Positions 1-9,332 of a stretch of 40,328 bases of DNA are shown in pieces. The position numbers and the translations under genes are program-made. The DNA is from Gammaproteobacteria bacterium. GTDB lineage: Bacteria > Pseudomonadota > Gammaproteobacteria > Magnimaribacterales > Magnimaribacteraceae. The notes under the pieces are model-generated. The model worked only from the letters and a program-made list of their open reading frames with translations, was not told the DNA's origin and ran no database searches. The stretch spans positions 1-40,328 of the forward strand of contig DQKS01000101.1 of assembly GCA_015660645.1 (NCBI GenBank), in the 5' to 3' direction. The number at the start of each line of letters is the position of its first letter. The stretch's first letter is position 1.

Positions 1-108
<108 letters not shown>

Positions 109-273
109 TTAATTAATTGTATTCATAATATTTAACTTTTAATAAATAGCTTATAAGCACTATTAATTTGAATAAAAGATTAGTTATTAATAATAAATAT
201 GCAACTTCTATGCCAAATAGAAGGAATCTATAATAGATAGTACTTTAAAGGGAATTTTAGTATTTTAGATATC

Positions 274-297
274 AAAAAAAGCACTAAATTAGTGCCT
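274..297 (-). terminator. Rho-independent terminator downstream of waaA
   Basis: Minus strand GGCACTAATTTAGTGC followed by TTTTTTT: 6-bp stem (GCACTA/TAGTGC), 3-nt loop, 7-T tract. Confidence 0.75.
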
Positions 298-406
298 ATT
301 AAATGTGTCTGCTCTAATAAAGAGCTACGAAATTTATAAATTAATATTAATACATCAACTGAGTACTGATCTAGAAATTAATGCTCCTGAGAGAGTATAT
401 AAATTA

Positions 407-1693
407 TCATGAAATGTTCTTAAGGAAAGGTTGAAGTTTTTCTTCTATTGTTTGGAGAGCCCCCCTATTCTTAAGAAAAATTTCTTTTGCAGATCTACTT
501 GCAGAAACTCTTTCTTTCTCATTCTCAATGTACTTGATAAAAATTGAAGCGATTTCAGAACTTTGATTTACTATATTTAAAGCTTTTACTGATTGGAGCT
601 GATTAGCTATCTCTTGAAAGTTTCTCAAGCTTGGACCTGATATTAATGGTAATCCAAGCGAGGCTGGCTCTAAAAGATTCTGCCCACCGTGATCAATTAG
701 ACTTCCACCAACAAAAGCTGCATCAGAAATAGAGTAAAGAAAATTTAGCTCTCCCATGGTATCACCAAAGAGAATGTTAATTTTTGGAGTTATATCTTCT
801 TTTTTAGAACGTTGAGCAAATGTTAATCCGCTACCTCTTAAAATTGAATGAACCTTTTTAAATCTCTCAAGATGTCTAGGCACTAATATAAGAAGAGCCG
901 TTGGAAATGAAGACAAAATAATTTTAAAAGCTGCAATAATTGCTGTTTCTTCGGTGTCGTGGGTGCTTGCTGCTATCAGAGTTGGTCTTTGTTTTCCTTC
1001 TATTGACCATTCAGATCTTATAGATTCTACAATACTATTCATTTCCTCAGCTATATTCTGATCAAACTTTAAATTGCCACAAAGAGCAATGTTTATATCA
1101 TCAGAAAGACTTATAAACCTTTGTTTATCAGATTCAAATTGTGCCAAAATTAAATCTATACTTGAGATAGTGGGTGAAATCAAAGAAACAAAAGGTAAAT
1201 ACTTATCTCTAGACTTTTTAGACAAACGGGCATTAACCAACACCGTGCTTATACCTCTTTCTTTACAACAATTTATAAGGTTTGGCCATATCTCTGTCTC
1301 TAAAATAATCAGAATCTTTGGGTTCCAATTATTTAGAAATCTACCAATGCAAGAAGGTAAATCTAAAGGAAGATATTGATGTTTTATTCTGCTTCCTATT
1401 CTTTCAAGAAGTACATCAGATCCTGTCGGAGTGGAGGTTGTAACCAAGAACTCAGCAAGAGGATGACTTTCCATTAATTTTCTTAGAAGTGGTATAGATG
1501 CATTCACCTCACCAACAGAGACAGCATGGATCCATATAAGGTCCTTGCCTTGTGTAGGAGATAAATGACTTAGACCCAACCTCTCATTCCACCTTAATAA
1601 ATATGAACTATTTGAAAATCCTCTTATAAATAGTCGAAAAAAATAGATAGGACTTAAAATATAAAACAAGACTGTATAAGTAAATCTTGGCAT
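407..1693 (-). CDS. waaA: 3-deoxy-D-manno-octulosonic acid (Kdo) transferase
   Basis: 428 aa; IWIHAVSVGEVNA, TTSTPTGSD, LETEIWPNLI and GGSLIDHGGQNLLEPA motifs typical of WaaA/KdtA. Confidence 0.95.
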   Translation of the reverse strand: MPRFTYTVLFYILSPIYFFRLFIRGFSNSSYLLRWNERLGLSHLSPTQGKDLIWIHAVSVGEVNASIPLLRKLMESHPLAEFLVTTSTPTGSDVLLERIGSRIKHQYLPLDLPSCIGRFLNNWNPKILIILETEIWPNLINCCKERGISTVLVNARLSKKSRDKYLPFVSLISPTISSIDLILAQFESDKQRFISLSDDINIALCGNLKFDQNIAEEMNSIVESIRSEWSIEGKQRPTLIAASTHDTEETAIIAAFKIILSSFPTALLILVPRHLERFKKVHSILRGSGLTFAQRSKKEDITPKINILFGDTMGELNFLYSISDAAFVGGSLIDHGGQNLLEPASLGLPLISGPSLRNFQEIANQLQSVKALNIVNQSSEIASIFIKYIENEKERVSASRSAKEIFLKNRGALQTIEEKLQPFLKNIS

Positions 1694-1750
1694 CTGCCTA
1701 TGCTAACATATGGAAATCACAAGAAACGACCAAATTATTATTAGAATTTT

Positions 1751-2713
1751 ATGATTATTGTTACCGGCAGTAATGGTTTTATAGGTTCAAACCTCATCTC
1801 CCAATTAAATAAGATTGGAAAAAATGACATCTTGGCAGTTGATGATCATTCCAATAAAGAGCTGAAAAAAAATATAATGGATTTGTCTGTCTCACAGCGC
1901 ATTGGCATAGAAGAATTTCTTGATATGATCTTGAAGGGTGAATTCAAGGCAAAAAAAGTTACCTCTATTTTTCATCAAGGTGCATGTTCCGATACCCTGG
2001 AATGGGATGTTGATTACATGTTAAAAAACAATTTCAGCTATTCAAAAGTTTTACTAGATTTTGCTGAACAAGGCAATATTCCCTTTTTCTATGCTTCATC
2101 CGCTTCTATTTATGGAGCAGGAACAGTGTTTTCAGAGGAAAAAGAAAATGAAAATCCCGTTAATCTCTATGCCTACTCAAAATACTTGTTTGATCAACTG
2201 GTAAGAAATCGTTTAAAAAAAGGTAGCTCTCAGATTGTTGGAATGCGCTATTTCAATGTATATGGTCCCCATGAATCTCATAAGGGACATATGGCGAGTG
2301 TTGCCTATCATTTACACCAACAACTTAAAAAAGGAGATAATATAAAGCTTTTCAAGGGATCGGATGGATTTGAGGATGGTGAACAGAGAAGAGACTTTAT
2401 TCATGTGGATGATGTTATAAAAGTTAATATTTGGTTTCTTAACAATCAAAATATTTCTGGAATATTCAATGTTGGTACCGGAAAGAGCCAAACGTTTAAC
2501 GAGGTTGCAAACGCGGTAATAGATTGGAATAAAAAAGGGTCAATTCAATACATTTCGTTTCCTGAAAAACTTATTGGTTCTTACCAAAGTTTTACTGAAG
2601 CTGACCTTTCGAACTTAAGAGAAGCTGGTTACAAAGAAAATTTCATGGACGTAGAAACAGGCATTAAGAAGTATCTGGATGTTTTGGAGGACTGGTCAAA
2701 AAATGAGTATTGA
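1751..2713 (+). CDS. hldD: ADP-L-glycero-D-manno-heptose 6-epimerase
   Basis: 320 aa SDR; IIVTGSNGFIGSN, HQGACSDTLEWD, YFNVYGPHESHKGHMASV and DGEQRRDFIHVDDV motifs. Confidence 0.95.
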   Translation: MIIVTGSNGFIGSNLISQLNKIGKNDILAVDDHSNKELKKNIMDLSVSQRIGIEEFLDMILKGEFKAKKVTSIFHQGACSDTLEWDVDYMLKNNFSYSKVLLDFAEQGNIPFFYASSASIYGAGTVFSEEKENENPVNLYAYSKYLFDQLVRNRLKKGSSQIVGMRYFNVYGPHESHKGHMASVAYHLHQQLKKGDNIKLFKGSDGFEDGEQRRDFIHVDDVIKVNIWFLNNQNISGIFNVGTGKSQTFNEVANAVIDWNKKGSIQYISFPEKLIGSYQSFTEADLSNLREAGYKENFMDVETGIKKYLDVLEDWSKNEY

Positions 2714-3683
2714 TAAAGGACAGAAATATTCCGTAAATCCCTCTTTTAAAATAACTTTACTTCATCCCAAATATCTCTTTACGTGGTTGAGTTTTGGCAT
2801 CCTTTTTATGCTTTCTTTTCTTCCGCTTAATTTACAATTAAATATTGGAAAACTCCTTGGTGTATTTCTACATTTAGTTAGCCCCAACAGGAGAAAGATA
2901 GCAGAAACTAATCTTAAACTTTGTTTCCCAGAAAAATCTAATGAAGAAATCCGCGATCTAGTTCTAAATAATTTCAAAAATATAGGAATAGGAACTTTTG
3001 AAATAGCTCTTGCTTGGTGGTCTTCAGACCGCAAGATAAGGAATCTAAATATTACTTTCAAAAATAAAGAACTTTTTGAGAAGGCAGAAAGAGAAGGTAA
3101 AGGCATGCTTGTATTGGCCCGTCATTCCACTCATATTGAACTAGATGCAAGGCTTCTTTGTCTTGATCTTAATTTTGGAGGGATGTTTAAAGAACAGACT
3201 AATCAAGTCTTTAATTATCTTATGATTCGATCTAGAAATAAATACGCGCAACCTGTCTTTACCAACCATGAAGGCAGAATAGCAATCAATTCGGTAAGGG
3301 ATGATGTTAAATTAATCTACGCTAGTGATCAAGATTACGGAAAAGAAGTATCAGAATTTATTCCTTTTTATAAAATTAAAGCTGCTACTGTTTCTTTGCC
3401 AGCACACCTTTCTAAAAGTGGAATAAAAGTTGCTTTAGTCGACATACGGAGAAAAAAGAATGGGTACGTCTTAGAAGCATTCGAATTACCACCTTGCGAC
3501 AATGAATATAAATTCCTTCTTCAAATGAATCAATATTACGAAAAGATTATCTCTAAAGCTCCTGAACAATTTCTTTGGATGCATAGACGATTTAAAACAA
3601 GACCTTCAGGTGAAAAATCTTTTTACTCTAAATGGAAGAAACGAGATCGTAGAAGAGAAAAAATTAGAAACAAAAGAAATTAG
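2703..3683 (+). CDS. Lipid A biosynthesis lauroyl/myristoyl acyltransferase (LpxL/HtrB family)
   Basis: H-x4-E motif (HSTHIE), QDYG, and C-terminal APEQFLWMHRRFKTRP. Start taken as ATG 2703 (overlapping hldD by 11 nt) rather than the longer ORF start at 2679. Confidence 0.92.
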   Translation: MSIDKGQKYSVNPSFKITLLHPKYLFTWLSFGILFMLSFLPLNLQLNIGKLLGVFLHLVSPNRRKIAETNLKLCFPEKSNEEIRDLVLNNFKNIGIGTFEIALAWWSSDRKIRNLNITFKNKELFEKAEREGKGMLVLARHSTHIELDARLLCLDLNFGGMFKEQTNQVFNYLMIRSRNKYAQPVFTNHEGRIAINSVRDDVKLIYASDQDYGKEVSEFIPFYKIKAATVSLPAHLSKSGIKVALVDIRRKKNGYVLEAFELPPCDNEYKFLLQMNQYYEKIISKAPEQFLWMHRRFKTRPSGEKSFYSKWKKRDRRREKIRNKRN

Positions 3684-3685
3684 AG

Positions 3686-5104
3686 TCAACTTTGTTTAAT
3701 TTTTTTTATTTTATCACTGGAAGATAATCCCTTTATCAGAGGTATAGTTTTAACTTCACCCCCGTCTCGAATAACAGAGCTTGCTCCAACTATTTCTTCA
3801 GTAGAATAATCAGCCCCCTTTACAAGTATGTTGGGCTTTAAAAATTCTATAAGTTTCAAAGGAGTTTCTTCAGAAAAAGAGACGACATGGTCTACACATT
3901 TTAAAGCTTGGATCAACGTCATCCTCTCTTCTAAAGGATTTATTGGCCTGTCTTTGCCTTTAAGTTTTCTAACTGAACTATCATTATTAATTCCAACAAT
4001 TAATTTATCACCTAATTCCTTAGCAGCCTCTAAATAAGATACATGCCCTGCGTGGAGAACATCAAAACAACCGTTGGTAAAAACTACTTTCAAAGAGTCT
4101 TCACGAGCCTCTTTACATAACCGTTTCAGCTGTGTCTTAGTCGAAAAAATAGAGTCTGCTTTAAAAAAATGCTCCAGTTCACTTATTCTGGGTGTAGCAG
4201 TACCTGATTTACCAACAACTACACCAGCCGCAATATTTGATATCTTTACAGAATCATTAAGATTAAAACCGCAAGCTATTGAAGCTGCTAGGCTAGCTAT
4301 CACAGTATCTCCAGCTCCCGATACATCAAATACTTCTTGTGCTTGTGTAGAAAAATCAGACCTTTTTATTTTTCCTTCTTGCTTTTCAATTAAAGTCATC
4401 CCTTCTGCTCCCCTGGTAATCAAAAGAGCGTCTAATTTTAAATCTTTGATGAGGTTCTTCGCTTTTAAAGTTAAGTCCGATTCATCACTAACTCCTCCTA
4501 CAGCATTAGAAAACTCTAAATAATTTGGGGTAATAATATTGGCGCCTTTATACTTGGAAAAATTATTCCCTTTAGGGTCAACAAGGGTATAAAGGTTTTT
4601 TTTATTGGCTTGCTTAATTAGAAGAGGAATATCTCTTAAAGTGCCTTTCTCATAGTCTGAAAGAATAAGAACTGAGGCCTTCGTAGTTGAGATTAATTTA
4701 CTAAAAAGATTTCTAGTATTAGTCCAATCTTCTTCAGAAAATTTCTCTTCCGAATCAACTCTTAGAAGTTGCTGCCGCGAGGCTAAAATCCTAAGTTTAG
4801 AAATTGTTGGAAATTTAGAAGTTATAAAAAAGCCTTTTATATTTCTTTCTTTTATAAGACTTCTTATTTCCTTGGCTGCTTCATCTTTCCCTACTACACC
4901 TTGCAACCATACTTTTGATCCCAAGGCTGAAATATTTGATGCAACATTAGCAGCTCCACCTAACCTCCTTTCTTCAAATTCTGGTCTTAAAATAGGAACA
5001 GGGGCTTCAGGAGAAACTCTATCAACATTACCATGAATATATTTATCTAGAATGATGTCTCCTATTACTAAAACATTGGCTTTTTTTAATAAATCTAAAT
5101 TCAT
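3686..5104 (-). CDS. hldE: Bifunctional D-glycero-beta-D-manno-heptose-7-phosphate kinase / heptose-1-phosphate adenylyltransferase
   Basis: 472 aa; N-terminal PfkB-type kinase (GGAANVA, DVSGAGDT) and C-terminal nucleotidyltransferase (FTNGCFDVLHAGHVSYL, VGINNDSSV). Confidence 0.96.
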   Translation of the reverse strand: MNLDLLKKANVLVIGDIILDKYIHGNVDRVSPEAPVPILRPEFEERRLGGAANVASNISALGSKVWLQGVVGKDEAAKEIRSLIKERNIKGFFITSKFPTISKLRILASRQQLLRVDSEEKFSEEDWTNTRNLFSKLISTTKASVLILSDYEKGTLRDIPLLIKQANKKNLYTLVDPKGNNFSKYKGANIITPNYLEFSNAVGGVSDESDLTLKAKNLIKDLKLDALLITRGAEGMTLIEKQEGKIKRSDFSTQAQEVFDVSGAGDTVIASLAASIACGFNLNDSVKISNIAAGVVVGKSGTATPRISELEHFFKADSIFSTKTQLKRLCKEAREDSLKVVFTNGCFDVLHAGHVSYLEAAKELGDKLIVGINNDSSVRKLKGKDRPINPLEERMTLIQALKCVDHVVSFSEETPLKLIEFLKPNILVKGADYSTEEIVGASSVIRDGGEVKTIPLIKGLSSSDKIKKIKQS

Positions 5105-5125
5105 TTCTTCTTCCTAATAATTATT

Positions 5126-5141
5126 TACTCATGAATGAGTA
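5126..5141. promoter_or_regulatory. Inverted repeat TACTCAT-GA-ATGAGTA in hldE / methyltransferase divergent intergenic region (candidate operator)
   Basis: Perfect 7-bp inverted repeat with 2-nt spacer, read directly from the sequence. Confidence 0.4.
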
Positions 5142-5178
5142 GACATGGTCAATGGCTGTAATAAGAATTTCATAGATT

Positions 5179-5838
5179 ATGCACGCATGCTCTCATATTT
5201 TTGATAGCATTTCTCCTCTAATTATGAAATTACCGATAGACCCTAATTCAATAAAAGGTTTTCTTGATCACGAAGAAGGCATGGCCCTTTTTAATAAAGC
5301 TCTTATTTATACAAAACGCGGGCCTTGTTTAGAAATTGGAAGTTATTGCGGCAAGTCTGCTCTTTACATTGGATCTGCAGCAAAAGAAAACAACCAAACA
5401 TTATTTTCTATTGATCATCATCAAGGATCTGAAGAGCAACAACCAGGAGAAGAATACTTCGATCCAGATCTAATTAATGATTCAGGAAAAGGAATAAATA
5501 CCCTTCCTTACTTTCTAGAAACTATTAAAAGAGCTAAATTAAAAGACACCGTTTCTCCGATCATATCTTCGTCAGAAGAAGCTTCAATAAATTGGCAACA
5601 AGACTTAGCAATGGTCTTTGTAGATGGAGGGCATAGTCTAGAAGCAGCTATGGCAGACTATTTTTTATGGCATAAGCATCTAATTCCAGGTGGTTTATTG
5701 GCAATTCATGATGTTTTTCCTAACCCTGAAGACGGAGGAAGGCCTCCGTTTGAGATATATACTCTCGCTAAAGAAAGTGGATACTATAAAGAATGGCCGA
5801 TGATTAAATCTCTAGCATTTTTAGAAAAGTTAGAATAA
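5179..5838 (+). CDS. Class I SAM-dependent methyltransferase (Methyltransf_24-like)
   Basis: CLEIGSYCGKSALYIG (SAM-binding), LAMVFVDGGHSLEAAMADYFLW, GGLLAIHDVFPNP. Start may instead be ATG 5224 (MKLPID). Confidence 0.82.
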   Translation: MHACSHIFDSISPLIMKLPIDPNSIKGFLDHEEGMALFNKALIYTKRGPCLEIGSYCGKSALYIGSAAKENNQTLFSIDHHQGSEEQQPGEEYFDPDLINDSGKGINTLPYFLETIKRAKLKDTVSPIISSSEEASINWQQDLAMVFVDGGHSLEAAMADYFLWHKHLIPGGLLAIHDVFPNPEDGGRPPFEIYTLAKESGYYKEWPMIKSLAFLEKLE

Positions 5839-5842
5839 TTCA

Positions 5843-7000
5843 TCAAATAAGGCCTTCTTCTTTTAACCACTCTAGAGATACTCTTACAGCCTCTGAGAGT
5901 TCATCTTTCTGACCAAAATAATAATGATTTGCACCCTTTACAATGTGTAGTTTTTTTCTTTCATGAATAATGGAGTTATATAACCTCTGATTATGACTAG
6001 GCGGGCAAGCATCATCAGCAGAATTCCCAATTACAAGAGTAGGAATGCTAGTGTTTCTTCCACATTTCTCGCCATCTGCCTCACTTAGCTCGTATGAAAA
6101 CTGAGACAACCAGCTTCTAATGCTTGAAAACCTTGAAAGACCAATTGGACTGTCATTGACTACCTTAGGATCGCCTAAATAACACCACCCAGCTTTTCTA
6201 TCATTAGGTTCTAACTCAGGATCAAGCCAGCGTGGGTCTGCCATGGTACCGTGGACAACGAACCCATATTCTTTTGTCGGATCTCCTTTAAAAGAATCTA
6301 GCTTAGCCAAAGCCCATGATGTTATTTTTTTATTTCTTTCGATTTGCCTCTTGCGATATTCAATCATGTATTCTTTTGAGTAAGGTGGTTGATTGGGATT
6401 TAGAGGATCATATAAGTTAAATTCTTTATCTCTTTTATTTGGTTGGGATTCATCTGTTATAGATGGATCCAGCCATTCAGTAAGAGTGGTCGCACGGCTG
6501 CAATGTGCTGCTAGAAGCATTAAACCATCTGCCTTTGGTAAATTTGCTTCTCTAAGATTTGGAGGATCGCCGGCTGGTGTAGAATCTAATGAAGGGTTTT
6601 CGGCTTGTGATTGATAAAAAAGAGAAAGAGAGCCTCCTCCACTCCAGCCAGCTAGAACTACTTTTTTGTATCCTAATTTATCTTTTACCTCTTTTATACA
6701 AGCAGCCAAATCAAGAACTACTTTTTCCATAATAAGACCGCTGTCCACTCCTCTGTATCTGCTATTGCAAAATATAACAGGAATACCTGACTTTGCTAAA
6801 GCTGTAGGCATGGGTAAGTATGCACCACCAGCACCAGCTGGGTGCATAAAAACAAGCGCTGTATCAGTTATTGGCTTTTCTGGTTTTAGATAATTTGCTT
6901 CAAGAAAGATTGAATTTTCTGCACCAGCATAAGTATCTTTGAATGCTGCTTTTTCTTGATAAACAATAGCCAGCGGTAGGCGTTGATAATTACCAATCAT
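5843..7000 (-). CDS. Alpha/beta hydrolase
   Basis: GWSGGG nucleophile elbow, HPAGAGG oxyanion region, C-terminal NSADDACPP and GANHYYF (Asp/His). Confidence 0.8.
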   Translation of the reverse strand: MIGNYQRLPLAIVYQEKAAFKDTYAGAENSIFLEANYLKPEKPITDTALVFMHPAGAGGAYLPMPTALAKSGIPVIFCNSRYRGVDSGLIMEKVVLDLAACIKEVKDKLGYKKVVLAGWSGGGSLSLFYQSQAENPSLDSTPAGDPPNLREANLPKADGLMLLAAHCSRATTLTEWLDPSITDESQPNKRDKEFNLYDPLNPNQPPYSKEYMIEYRKRQIERNKKITSWALAKLDSFKGDPTKEYGFVVHGTMADPRWLDPELEPNDRKAGWCYLGDPKVVNDSPIGLSRFSSIRSWLSQFSYELSEADGEKCGRNTSIPTLVIGNSADDACPPSHNQRLYNSIIHERKKLHIVKGANHYYFGQKDELSEAVRVSLEWLKEEGLI

Positions 7001-7605
7001 CCTTTAATAATATTCGATGCCTTTAACCGTTCAATAAGGTCTTTTGTTAGAACTTTCCGTTCATCTAGAAACTTCTTATTAGTTCGTTCTTCTTTCTTTA
7101 AGCGTGTTTTTTCTGTCCACTGCTTTAAATTGCTATGGGCATTCTTGGTATCCTCGCCCATAATCTGATCATATTCCTTGTCGCGACAAGTTATTTCTAA
7201 GTTAATTCCATTAGGATCATAAAAATAGATTGAGTGAACAAATTCATGATTTATAGGATCAGAAACATTGCCTATATACTCATCTAGATGCTCTTTCCAT
7301 TCCATCATTTCTTTATAAGTAGATATTTCAAATGCAACATGCTTTTTAAAACCACTAGTTAAAGAAAAATCTGATTCATTAAGTTCGTCAGGAATATCAA
7401 AAAAAGCAATATGATCTCCGTTCCCCATTTCAAAGAATAGATGCATATACTCTAAAGGTTCTCCCCTACCTGGCGAAGATTCAAAATCTAACGCAGCCAC
7501 GAGCTTAAACCCCATTACATCTTCATAAAACCATCTTGTTTGTTCAGCATCTCTGCATAAAAATGCTAAATGATGAATATTGTTAGGACTATTCAGTTCT
7601 TTCAT
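6997..7605 (-). CDS. VOC family (glyoxalase/extradiol dioxygenase-like) protein
   Basis: NIHHLAFLCRDAEQTRWFYEDVMGFKLV N-terminal betaalphabetabetabeta; IYFYDPNGINLEITC C-terminal ligand Glu. Confidence 0.88.
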   Translation of the reverse strand: MKELNSPNNIHHLAFLCRDAEQTRWFYEDVMGFKLVAALDFESSPGRGEPLEYMHLFFEMGNGDHIAFFDIPDELNESDFSLTSGFKKHVAFEISTYKEMMEWKEHLDEYIGNVSDPINHEFVHSIYFYDPNGINLEITCRDKEYDQIMGEDTKNAHSNLKQWTEKTRLKKEERTNKKFLDERKVLTKDLIERLKASNIIKG

Positions 7606-8623
7606 AATCTCGATCTCCCCACTCCTCTAAAAACAACTTACTGCCTTTAGTAAACTCAAAAAGGCTATCGGCTGCAAGAAGAACTGCACCAGCAGTCCAG
7701 GTTGGCTTTTCCACCGGCCAATACTTATCGTCAGTATAAACATAGCCTGTCCAATATAAATTATCTTTTTTATCTTTAAATTGATGAAGCCAACTAAAGA
7801 CTTCCTTTGCTTTCTTAATTTCTCCTATTGATACCAAGGCCACAACAAGTTCTGAGCTCTCTGCAATAGTCACCCAAGGTTCTTCTTGAACACACTTACA
7901 TCCTATTCCATCTACGATAAATTCATCCCATCTGCTTGCTATTCTTTTATTAGCGTCTTCATTTATAACTATCCCGCACATAACTGGATAATACCAATCC
8001 ATACTATATCTACTTTTACTCTTCCAGCTTCTATCGAATCGCTGAGGATTATCTAGTAAGCAAATCTTAAGTAATTGCTTTCCTTTTACGAGATGTTTGG
8101 GGTCATATTCTAATACTTTATAAATAGAAATTGCGCAGTCTAAACTCTTATAAATTGAACTACAGGCAGTTATCAAAGAATCATCTAAAATTTTATTATT
8201 TTCTTTAGCCCACTGAATATCTCCAAAACTAGTTTGCAAAGAAATAACAAAATTCATTGCTAAATCTAACGTGGGAAACATTTCTTCCAAAAAGCATTTA
8301 TTCTTAGTTATTAAATAATGGTGCCAAAGACCCGTTGCAATATAGGCAGAAAAATTAGACTCTTTTCTTTGGCAAGAGGGTTTCCCATTTCTATATTCAG
8401 CAAACCAAGATCCATCTTCTTCTTGATTTTCTTTTAACCAAGTAAATGCTAATTTTGCTTCTTTTTCTTTACCTCCAATAATAAGACCCATCCCGGCTTC
8501 TATATGATCCCAAGGATCCAACTTTTCGTTTGTTTCCCAGCAAATAGAACCGTCTAGAGATTGAACTTCCAGAATATAATTTAAAGAATCCTCATAAAAA
8601 TTGAGGCTATCTGATTTAATCAT
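7589..8623 (-). CDS. Prenyltransferase-like / alpha-alpha toroid repeat protein
   Basis: 344 aa; repeated toroid-type segments (LEVQSLDGSICW, LKENQEEDGSWFAEY, VISLQTSFGDIQWA) and aromatic-rich C-terminus. Confidence 0.65.
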   Translation of the reverse strand: MIKSDSLNFYEDSLNYILEVQSLDGSICWETNEKLDPWDHIEAGMGLIIGGKEKEAKLAFTWLKENQEEDGSWFAEYRNGKPSCQRKESNFSAYIATGLWHHYLITKNKCFLEEMFPTLDLAMNFVISLQTSFGDIQWAKENNKILDDSLITACSSIYKSLDCAISIYKVLEYDPKHLVKGKQLLKICLLDNPQRFDRSWKSKSRYSMDWYYPVMCGIVINEDANKRIASRWDEFIVDGIGCKCVQEEPWVTIAESSELVVALVSIGEIKKAKEVFSWLHQFKDKKDNLYWTGYVYTDDKYWPVEKPTWTAGAVLLAADSLFEFTKGSKLFLEEWGDRDYERTE

Positions 8624-9332
8624 TTAGTGGTTTTCTAAAATACATAACGACGCTTTTACCTATGAGAGGCTGCAAAATAAACTCTAATACTCTTGTTAAG
8701 AGTGGTTTTTTCATTAAGTCCCAAACTAAAAACTTGTGGTATTGCTTAATTAAAAAGGAATTTTCTCTGCTGGTCCAAAATAAACATTGAAGCCACCAAT
8801 AAGGCGAGTGTAAACCATGGGCCCAGTGAAAACTCATATAGGACATCCCTTCACTCGTAGCCAATTTTTTTAAAGTATTGTGCTTAAATATTCTTACATG
8901 ACCTCCTGGCATCTCTTGATATCCTTTTGACAGTCTCCAGCAAACCCATTCTGGGAAAAATCTTGGAACACTTAAAGCAAGAATACCTCCCGGTTTCAAG
9001 ACTCTTATTAATTCTTTAATAGATTCTTTTGGAGAATCAACATGTTCAAGAACCTCCGAGCAAATTACTGCATCATATGTGCCCTCCAAAAAAGGTAATC
9101 TTACAATGTTAGCAACTCCAAAAAGACAGGAAGAGTTATTATCTTCTTCTATCGGAAAATCCTTCAACCTTTCTCTTGCAATATTGAGATCTTTTATAGA
9201 AAGATCAAAACCAAAAGCGTTGATACGTTGATCAACAAACAAACCAATTGTATGTCTTCCTTCACCACACCCCATGTCCAAAACAGAACTGCCAGCTTCT
9301 AATTCTAGGTCATCAAAGCGAATAGTTTGCAT
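8616..9332 (-). CDS. Class I SAM-dependent methyltransferase
   Basis: VLDMGCGEGRHTIGL, VICSEVLEHVDSPKESIKELIRVLKPGGILALSVPR. Confidence 0.9.
   Translation of the reverse strand: MQTIRFDDLELEAGSSVLDMGCGEGRHTIGLFVDQRINAFGFDLSIKDLNIARERLKDFPIEEDNNSSCLFGVANIVRLPFLEGTYDAVICSEVLEHVDSPKESIKELIRVLKPGGILALSVPRFFPEWVCWRLSKGYQEMPGGHVRIFKHNTLKKLATSEGMSYMSFHWAHGLHSPYWWLQCLFWTSRENSFLIKQYHKFLVWDLMKKPLLTRVLEFILQPLIGKSVVMYFRKPLND

Noticed and set aside
1074-1379. 101-aa plus-strand ORF antisense to waaA
   Set aside because: Fully inside waaA; no domain signature, typical shadow ORF.
4074-4523. 149-aa plus-strand ORF antisense to hldE
   Set aside because: Lies entirely within the well-supported hldE coding region on the opposite strand; composition is a shadow of hldE codons with no recognisable domain.
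5126-5141. SlmA-binding site interpretation of the palindrome
   Set aside because: The known SBS core (GTGAGTACTCAC) has the half-sites in the opposite order; similarity is superficial.
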